Notes under the pieces: model-generated
Database searches by the model: none
What the model was told of the DNA's origin: nothing
The model's input: the letters and a program-made list of their open reading frames with translations, nothing else
Part shown: one piece after another, positions 6,682 to 11,934 of the stretch
Layout: every line of letters starts with the position of its first letter
Numbering within the stretch: position 1 is the stretch's first letter
From: Alphaproteobacteria bacterium
Lineage (GTDB): Bacteria; Pseudomonadota; Alphaproteobacteria; Micropepsales; Micropepsaceae
Length of the DNA stretch: 11,934 nt
Reading direction: 5' to 3'
Assembly: GCA_028869725.1 (NCBI GenBank)
Contig: JAGWRJ010000328.1
Span: 1-11,934 of the forward strand
Translations under genes and position numbers: made by a program

Positions 6682-8073
6682 TCAGTCCCAGGGAAAGCTC
6701 CAGGGAAAGGTCTGTTCATGAATGCGGGCGAGCCGCAACAGAATATCGTCCCGATGCCGTCGGGCGGTGATCTGCAGCCCTACCGGCAGGCCCGCCGCGG
6801 TAAAGCCAGCTGGCACCGAAATCGAAGGGTTCCAGCAGACATTTGCGACCACGCCGAAGGGTTCGACTCCGGATTCGCTTGCGTCCCGCCCGTCGATGGT
6901 TTCGGGAATGGTGCTGTCGGCCGGATAGGGTGCGCAGGCGGTGGCGGGCGACATCAACAAGTCCGCGTCGAGGAAGAAGGCGGCCATTTCCTGTTCGAGC
7001 TGATAGATCTTATTCCAGGACTGCTTGAGGTCGATCTCGGCCCGCCGTTCGCGGATCCGCGTGAGGCTGCGCTTGGTCTGGTCGGAGAGCATGTCATAGC
7101 CGTTCGGCAAAATGCCCTGGCGAACGAAATCCTCCTCGAGGTTGTAGAGCATGATCGCGCCCCAATGCCGGTACACGTTGACCGGAGCGAAGGCGCGGTG
7201 GAGTTCGGTCAAATTGGCGGCGCGGATCAGCCGGCTGGCCGCGTCGCGTGCCAGCGCCACCACCTCCGGCTCGACCACGGCATAGCCGTGATCGGCGGAG
7301 AACACCGCACGCAGGCCGCCCACGTCCAGCGTCTCGATGATGTCCTCATAGGAGAACGGAACGGCCGGCAGGGATTGGCGATCGCGATCATCGGGACCGG
7401 CGGCCACGTCGAGATAGCGGGCGGTTTCCCGCACCGATCGGGTCAGGGCACCATGAACCGCCCAGTTGGCAAAGCCGTTCATCTTTGCAATGCGCCCATG
7501 AGCCGGCTTCAGCCCAATCAGATTGGTGAAGGCCGCCGGCTCGCGGATCGAGCCCCCGGCATCGGTGCCCGTTGCCAGCGGCACCAAACCGGCTGCCACC
7601 GCGGCGGCCGAGCCACCGCTGGATCCGCCCGGCGTCATCTGCGGATTCCAGGGATTACGGGTGGCCCCGTAGGCCTTGGTGAAGGTCGCCGAGTCCATCC
7701 CGAACTCCGACATGGCGGTGATCCCGATGGGAATGGCTCCAGCGGCCCGCAAACGCGCGACATGATGGGAGTCGCTGGTGCAAGGGGCCTCGTTGCGCAA
7801 AAACCAGCTGCCTTGCGTAATCGGAAAACCGATGCAGTTCTCGATGTCCTTCACGCCCAGGGGCACGCCTGCCAGCGGCCCCGGATCTTCTCCCCGGGCA
7901 ACCTTGCGGTCGATCTCCCGCGCCTGGCGCAACGCCATCTCTGCGTCGGTGCGAATGAACGCATTGAGCCGCGCGTTGCCGCGAGCAATGCGCGCCAGCG
8001 CATCTTCAATAGCGGCGGTGGCCGTGCGCTTTCCGGCCCGCACACCATCGGCGATTTCCACCAAGGATTCCAT
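6682..8073 (-). CDS. amidase-signature-family amidohydrolase
   Basis: A 463-residue enzyme of the amidase signature family, which hydrolyses carboxamides through a Ser-cisSer-Lys triad. The triad is visible: K75 in GVPLGVKD, S151 in PGGSSGGS, and nucleophile S175 in GTDAGGSIREP, with the usual 24-residue spacing between the serines. Spacing also resembles that recalled for the nylon-oligomer hydrolase NylA (Lys72, Ser150, Ser174), but all family members look alike here. The terminal part has GLPVGLQI, typical of the family, and ends in a short FPWSFPW repeat. No signal peptide is seen, so it is probably cytoplasmic. GatA of the tRNA amidotransferase is unlikely because gatB and gatC are absent. 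Its ATG overlaps the stop of the M1 aminopeptidase gene (TGATG), so the two are co-transcribed and probably translationally coupled; GGAGA lies about ten bases upstream within that gene. The true amide substrate is unknown. Confidence 0.92.
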   Translation of the reverse strand: MESLVEIADGVRAGKRTATAAIEDALARIARGNARLNAFIRTDAEMALRQAREIDRKVARGEDPGPLAGVPLGVKDIENCIGFPITQGSWFLRNEAPCTSDSHHVARLRAAGAIPIGITAMSEFGMDSATFTKAYGATRNPWNPQMTPGGSSGGSAAAVAAGLVPLATGTDAGGSIREPAAFTNLIGLKPAHGRIAKMNGFANWAVHGALTRSVRETARYLDVAAGPDDRDRQSLPAVPFSYEDIIETLDVGGLRAVFSADHGYAVVEPEVVALARDAASRLIRAANLTELHRAFAPVNVYRHWGAIMLYNLEEDFVRQGILPNGYDMLSDQTKRSLTRIRERRAEIDLKQSWNKIYQLEQEMAAFFLDADLLMSPATACAPYPADSTIPETIDGRDASESGVEPFGVVANVCWNPSISVPAGFTAAGLPVGLQITARRHRDDILLRLARIHEQTFPWSFPWD

Positions 8074-10685
8074 CAGGAGGGTTCTCCACTGTTGAGGGTC
8101 TGGGCAACAAGGTCACGCAGGCCGTTTGAGATGTTCTCGGTGTCCAGCACGCGCTGCAGGGCTGCGCGCATGCGGGCCTGGCGGTTGGCGTCGTAGCGGC
8201 GCCACTGAGTAATCTGTGCCATCAGCCAGCGGCCACTGGCTCGTCCCATGCGGTCGGCCTCGATGAGTCGCGCCGCCAGAAAGTCGTAGCCCGCGCCGCT
8301 GGGATCGTGAAACGCGACGCGGTTTTGCCGGCAGAAGCTGCCGTAATATGCCATCGCCCGGGCGATGTTCAGCTTATCCAGCGCTGGATGGTGCTCGAGC
8401 GCAACGATATGGTGGACTGCACCCGGCATGCGACTGAGCGCCTGGGCCATGAACCATTTGTTGATCACGGTCGGATAGGACGTCCAACGCTGGTAAAAGG
8501 CATCCAGCGTCGGCTGCCGCTGGACCACGTCATAGTTGACGAGGATCGACAAGGCCCCTTGCGCTAGCGTCATGCTGTGGGAGTGCAGCGCCCAACTGGC
8601 ACACAGTTCGCTATCGCGATCCTGTCCCAGGGTCATCAGATAATCGAGGGCCAGTAGGGCCAGGCGGCGTTCGCCGATCGCCCGCATGTCGGGAAAAGCG
8701 CTGTCCGGGCGAATGGGCTGTAACAGTCTTTGACGCAACAGCATCTCATAGCGGCGCGCCAGCGCCTGCTGCAGATGCGCCCGCGCGGCCATATGGCTGT
8801 CCAGCGGCACCTCAGCCAGTCCATCGCTCAGCCGAGGCTCGTCGGGCAGAAGCAGAAGCTCCGACAACAGCCAGGGATCGTCCTCGCCGGCAAAAAGGGG
8901 CGCCAGGCCGTGCAGCAGATGCTCGCGGACGACCATGGCCTCGCCCCGCTGCGCACAGGCGGCCAGCCTGCGGATTTCGGTGACGAACAGGTTCTGGGCA
9001 CTGTCCCAGCGCACATAGGGGTCGCGGTCGTGCAGCACCAGACAAAGCCGGTCCTCGGGGGCCATCGCCTGCTCGAGGCTGACAGGCGCCGAAAACCCGC
9101 GCGGCAAAGATAGAATCGCCGCCTCGCGCACATCTTCCAGGGTGATCGACGCTTTGGTGTCGCGCAGCTCCAGGACCGCGTCCTCGCTCAGCGGGCCGCC
9201 CTTTACCCGGAATTTGACCGGCTTTCCGCTTTTGCCGGTCAGGCCGATGCGCAGCGGGATGTGCAGCGGCCGCTCCGCTGCCGCGCCGGCCTGCTCGAGC
9301 TCTATCCGGAGCGTTTCACTGTGGGCATCATAGTGGCTGTCGACTAGGACCCGCGGCCGCCCAGCCTGATGGTACCATTGGCGGAACTGGGCGAGATCCC
9401 GACCGCTGACCGTCTCCATCGCCGCCAGAAAGTCGTCGATGGTGGCAGCCTGACCATCCTTATGGGCCAGATACCAAAGAAATCCTTGCTGGAACGGCTC
9501 GGGCCCCAACAGGGTGTGCAGCATGCGAACGAGCTCGGCACCCTTGTCGTAGACCGTGTTGGTGTAGAAATTTTCGATGGTGGAGTAGCGGGACGGTTGA
9601 ACCGGATGGGCCGCAGGACCATCGTCTTCCGGAAACTGGTTGCGCATCAGCGCGCGCACCGCATCAATGCGGAAGCGTCCACCGGTCAGGTCTTCGGTGA
9701 AACGCTGATCGCGGTAGCGGGTCAACCCCTCCTTCAAGCCCAGCTGAAACCAGTCGCGGCAGGTGACCCGGTTGCCCGTCCAGTTGTGAAATGCCTCGTG
9801 GGCGATGATCCTCGTGATCGTGAGGGCTTCTTCGTCGGTGGCGATATCGGGATCGGCAAGGATGCCGCTGGTGTCGAAGAGATTGAGCCCCTTGTTTTCC
9901 ATGGCGCCGCCATAGCCGGTAAGCGCCACGACATTGTATGTGTCGAGGTCGTATTCGAGGCCGAAACTGGTCTCGTCCCAGCGAAGTGCACGCTTGAGCG
10001 AGTCAAGCGCGCTCCTGCAGCGCTCGGGAACGCCCGTGTCGCTGTAGATCGCAAGATCGACCTTGCGACCACTTCGGGTGAGGAAGTGATCGCAGAGACA
10101 GTCCAGATCCCCGGCAATCACCGCAAAGATGTAGCAGGGCTTCGGGTACGGGTCTTCCCATGCAGTCCAATGGCGACCGCCGTCGAGCTTGCCCTTGCCG
10201 GTGAGATTGCCGTTGGAGAGCAGCACCGGGTAGAGCGCCTCATCCGCGGTGAGCCTGACGCGATAGCGGCTGAGAACGTCCGGCCGGTCGGGAAAATAGG
10301 TGATCTTGCGAAAGCCTTCGGCTTCGCATTGCGTCGCCAGGGTCTTTCCCACCAGGAAAAGCCCGCGCGAGGAGGTATTTGCGCGCGGCACGCAGGCGGT
10401 CACAATCTCCAGATCGAAGGCGTCGGGAGCCTCCGTGATTTCCAGCTGTGTCGCCATGCGCCGCCACACCGTCTCGGGCAGCGGCTGGCCGTCCATCGCG
10501 ATCGAGATCAGCTCGTGGCCTTCACCGTTGAGGACGATGGGGGCGTCAACGGATAGCTTTCGAATGTGCAGGCGGCTGCGGACCACCGTCCGCTCGGCAT
10601 CCAGCTCAAAGGCAAGATCGATGGTGTCGACAGCGAATGCTGGAGGCCGATAGTCCCGCGCCTCGGTAAAGCAGACATCCGCCAT
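8073..10685 (-). CDS. pepN: M1-family metallo-aminopeptidase, PepN type
   Basis: An 870-residue zinc aminopeptidase matching E. coli PepN in length and order. Key motifs: DYRPP near the N-terminus (11-15), GAMEN (260-264, N-terminus recognition), HEAFH (296-300) and E319 in LKEGLT as the third zinc ligand, and NFYTNTVYDKG with the transition-state tyrosine. Each zinc-site residue is within one position of its E. coli counterpart. The C-terminal half is the helical domain of the family. It removes N-terminal residues from peptides in the cytoplasm. PepN is usually a housekeeping gene, whereas this copy has the perfect palindrome just upstream and a coupled amidase downstream, which suggests a dedicated, inducible paralogue (inference). 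Upstream there is no ribosome binding site: CAGGG directly touches the ATG, and the TATAAT ends nine bases before it, so the mRNA may be leaderless. DYRPP supports this start. Confidence 0.94.
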   Translation of the reverse strand: MADVCFTEARDYRPPAFAVDTIDLAFELDAERTVVRSRLHIRKLSVDAPIVLNGEGHELISIAMDGQPLPETVWRRMATQLEITEAPDAFDLEIVTACVPRANTSSRGLFLVGKTLATQCEAEGFRKITYFPDRPDVLSRYRVRLTADEALYPVLLSNGNLTGKGKLDGGRHWTAWEDPYPKPCYIFAVIAGDLDCLCDHFLTRSGRKVDLAIYSDTGVPERCRSALDSLKRALRWDETSFGLEYDLDTYNVVALTGYGGAMENKGLNLFDTSGILADPDIATDEEALTITRIIAHEAFHNWTGNRVTCRDWFQLGLKEGLTRYRDQRFTEDLTGGRFRIDAVRALMRNQFPEDDGPAAHPVQPSRYSTIENFYTNTVYDKGAELVRMLHTLLGPEPFQQGFLWYLAHKDGQAATIDDFLAAMETVSGRDLAQFRQWYHQAGRPRVLVDSHYDAHSETLRIELEQAGAAAERPLHIPLRIGLTGKSGKPVKFRVKGGPLSEDAVLELRDTKASITLEDVREAAILSLPRGFSAPVSLEQAMAPEDRLCLVLHDRDPYVRWDSAQNLFVTEIRRLAACAQRGEAMVVREHLLHGLAPLFAGEDDPWLLSELLLLPDEPRLSDGLAEVPLDSHMAARAHLQQALARRYEMLLRQRLLQPIRPDSAFPDMRAIGERRLALLALDYLMTLGQDRDSELCASWALHSHSMTLAQGALSILVNYDVVQRQPTLDAFYQRWTSYPTVINKWFMAQALSRMPGAVHHIVALEHHPALDKLNIARAMAYYGSFCRQNRVAFHDPSGAGYDFLAARLIEADRMGRASGRWLMAQITQWRRYDANRQARMRAALQRVLDTENISNGLRDLVAQTLNSGEPS

Positions 10686-10697
10686 CCCTGAACCATT

Positions 10698-10716
10698 ATA
10701 TAAACGACGTTTATAT
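10698..10716 (-). promoter_or_regulatory. perfect 19-bp palindromic operator at the M1 aminopeptidase promoter (site C)
   Basis: ATATAAACG-A-CGTTTATAT, two exact 9-base arms around a central base. A minus-strand TATAAT (10700 to 10695) overlaps the downstream arm. A bound protein would cover the -10 element, as expected for a repressor. Start of transcription is predicted near 10688, only about three bases before the ATG. No convincing -35 lies 17 bases upstream; a TTGACA lies further away (10744 to 10739). Confidence 0.75.
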
Positions 10717-10730
10717 TCTTGGTCTGTCTG

Positions 10731-10749
10731 CCGGATGCTGTCAATCCGG
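10731..10749 (-). repeat. hairpin between the dehydrogenase and M1 aminopeptidase genes
   Basis: CCGGAT (10731-10736) and ATCCGG (10744-10749) form a perfect 6-bp stem with a 7-base loop; outer CTGTC/GACAG segments can add five pairs beyond an internal loop. It sits between the dehydrogenase stop (10794) and site C. No U-run follows on the minus strand. It may end or attenuate the dehydrogenase transcript; the evidence is structural only. Confidence 0.35.
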
Positions 10750-10793
10750 TACGGACAGGAAAGAACGCCGTCGCGCCAATGTCCCGCCCCGCC

Positions 10794-11522
10794 TTACGTG
10801 GTCCAACCACCGTCGATTACATAGGCCTGGCCGGTGGTGAAGGCCCCATCGTCACTGGCCAGGAACGTAGCAAGAGCCGCAATCTCTTCCGGCCGACCCA
10901 AACGGCCCATGGGCTGGCGTTCCTTGAACGCCTTCAAGGCCGCCTCATAGTCTCCGGTTGCGCAAAGGCGCTCGCGCAGAGAGGGCGACTCCACGGTTCC
11001 CGGACAGATGGCGTTACAGCGGATACCGCCGGCTACAAAATCCGCGGCCACCGACTTTGACAGGCCGATGACGGCAGCTTTGGTCGCGCCATAGGCGCAG
11101 CGATTAGGGACTCCCTTTATCGAACTGGCGACAGAGGCGATGTTGATGATCACGCCGGCCTTGCGGGCGATCATCGCCGGCAGGAAAGCGCGAATCATGA
11201 AGTACATCGAGTCCACATTAATCTGGAACGACCGCCCCCAGGCCTCCACGTCACAATCGAGGATGTTCCCGGCATGGACGTAGCCAACACCGTTGACGAG
11301 GATATCGACTGCCGGATTTTGCGCGGCGGCGGCGCGAACTGCCGCTTGGTTGGTCACATCCAGCTGATAGGGCTCGACGCCGCGCAGCGAGGCCAAGGCC
11401 TCGGCGTCGCGATCGGCGGCAATGACCCGGGCTCCCTCGGCGGCAAAGCGCTCGGCAATGGCCCGGCCGATGCCTTGGCCAGCGGCTGTGATAAAGGCGA
11501 TCTTTGCCTCAAGCGCGCCCAT
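10794..11522 (-). CDS. short-chain dehydrogenase/reductase, DHRS6/BDH2-like
   Basis: A 242-residue classical SDR. TAAGQGIG (12-19) is the nucleotide-binding glycine motif in the TAAxxGIG form. D37 after the second strand predicts NAD rather than NADP. N77-G78-V79-G80 replaces the usual NNAG. The catalytic residues are N102, S130, Y144 and K148. The stretch VPNRCAYGATKAAVIGLSKSV (138-158) and the PGTVESPSLRER segment closely resemble mammalian DHRS6/BDH2, with R141 matching a carboxylate-binding arginine of that enzyme. Relatives oxidise small hydroxy acids (3-hydroxybutyrate, hydroxyproline) or 2-keto-3-deoxy sugar acids. A role on a 3-hydroxy/3-oxo acid derived from the aminotransferase product is attractive but unproven. 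AAGGAG lies ten bases before the ATG. No copy of the palindrome is seen in its 69-base upstream gap, so it may be regulated separately or transcribed with the gene to its right. Confidence 0.88.
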   Translation of the reverse strand: MGALEAKIAFITAAGQGIGRAIAERFAAEGARVIAADRDAEALASLRGVEPYQLDVTNQAAVRAAAAQNPAVDILVNGVGYVHAGNILDCDVEAWGRSFQINVDSMYFMIRAFLPAMIARKAGVIINIASVASSIKGVPNRCAYGATKAAVIGLSKSVAADFVAGGIRCNAICPGTVESPSLRERLCATGDYEAALKAFKERQPMGRLGRPEEIAALATFLASDDGAFTTGQAYVIDGGWTT

Positions 11523-11591
11523 GACGTCTGATCTCCTTGTATGTTCTGAAAGCGTTGCCCGAGCCTCTCATCCGGCCCCACCGGCTCGGCG

Positions 11592-11934
11592 TCAAGCAGC
11601 GCCGGCAGCTTCGATCCGCTCCGCCCTGAACACTTCGACATCGCCCTGGGCATAAGCGATCAGCCCGATCGCACGTCCGTTACGGTCATAGGTGAACTGG
11701 GTTTCGCCGGGCGTCTGCTGGGTGAAGAAGCGTCCACTCACATCCATGTAGACCGGACGCGCCGGAAGCCTTAGCCCCTCGACCCGACTATGGAGCTGGC
11801 CGTCCTCAATCCAGACGTCGACATAGGGCGCTTCCAGTCCGCTTACGATCGCGTACCGCCCCACATGGCGGGCCTGCTCCTCGGCACTGAGCACCCGAAT
11901 TTTGCGCGGCGGGCGCATATAGCCCTGCCACTCA
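11592..11934 (-). CDS. C-terminal domain of a probable serine hydrolase (5' end outside window)
   Basis: The frame remains open to the window edge (EWQGY is read before the ATG at 11918), so this is the 3' part of a longer gene and not a 108-residue protein. About 113 residues are visible. The pattern HVGRYAIVSG...VDVWIEDGQLHSRVEG...F.. QTPGETQFTYDRNGRAIGLIAY is a small beta-rich domain of the kind found at the C-terminus of serine-beta-lactamase-like hydrolases (DUF3471-like) and some secreted peptidases. The catalytic domain is not in the window, so the family is a guess. It reads in the same direction as the dehydrogenase, with a 69-base gap, and may share its transcript. Confidence 0.5.
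   Translation of the reverse strand, partial: EWQGYMRPPRKIRVLSAEEQARHVGRYAIVSGLEAPYVDVWIEDGQLHSRVEGLRLPARPVYMDVSGRFFTQQTPGETQFTYDRNGRAIGLIAYAQGDVEVFRAERIEAAGAA

Noticed and set aside
6682..8073. Assignment as GatA
   Set aside because: No gatB or gatC nearby; the gene is coupled to an aminopeptidase.
6718..8196. 492-codon open frame on the plus strand
   Set aside because: Antisense to the amidase, whose catalytic triad is intact; the product is low in hydrophobic-core pattern and shows no family motif.
9369..10556. 395-codon open frame on the plus strand
   Set aside because: Antisense to the M1 aminopeptidase, including its zinc-site region; it is a shadow frame.

Overview
The window is GC-rich, gene-dense bacterial DNA. 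The long TonB-dependent receptor, the GPH-type symporter, the PepN-type aminopeptidase and the codon preferences suggest an alphaproteobacterium of the Sphingomonadales/Caulobacterales kind; this is inference, since no rRNA or other taxonomic marker is present. I see no tRNA or rRNA gene, CRISPR array, insertion sequence or prophage gene.

Layout. A plus-strand block (about 1-4133) holds the 3' part of a GPH/MFS symporter, a class III aminotransferase of the glutamate-1-semialdehyde-aminomutase-like group, a P1-family (DmpA/BapA-type) self-cleaving aminopeptidase and a TetR-family regulator. A strong hairpin (4136-4156) separates it from a minus-strand block (4167-11934). Read in transcription order from the right, that block holds the 3' end of a probable serine hydrolase, a DHRS6/BDH2-like short-chain dehydrogenase, a PepN-type M1 aminopeptidase overlapping an amidase-signature amidase, and a TonB-dependent outer-membrane receptor.

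The most notable signal is a repeated palindrome, ATATAAACG-N-CGTTTATAT. One copy (10698-10716) is perfect and lies before the M1 aminopeptidase. One (884-902) lies before the aminotransferase/P1-peptidase/TetR run. Two tandem copies (6564-6582 and 6595-6613) lie before the TonB receptor. In three of the four copies the palindrome overlaps a -10-like hexamer at the same relative position. This looks like one regulon, probably controlled by the TetR protein encoded inside it.

Working model (inference): the receptor imports an amide- or peptide-like compound; the M1 aminopeptidase, the amidase and the P1 peptidase hydrolyse it; the aminotransferase deaminates a released amino acid, possibly a beta-amino acid; and the symporter and dehydrogenase handle transport or a later oxidation step. 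The presence of an amidase-signature enzyme, a P1-family N-terminal-nucleophile hydrolase and a class III aminotransferase recalls both beta-peptide degradation and nylon-oligomer degradation. The true substrate cannot be read from sequence alone.
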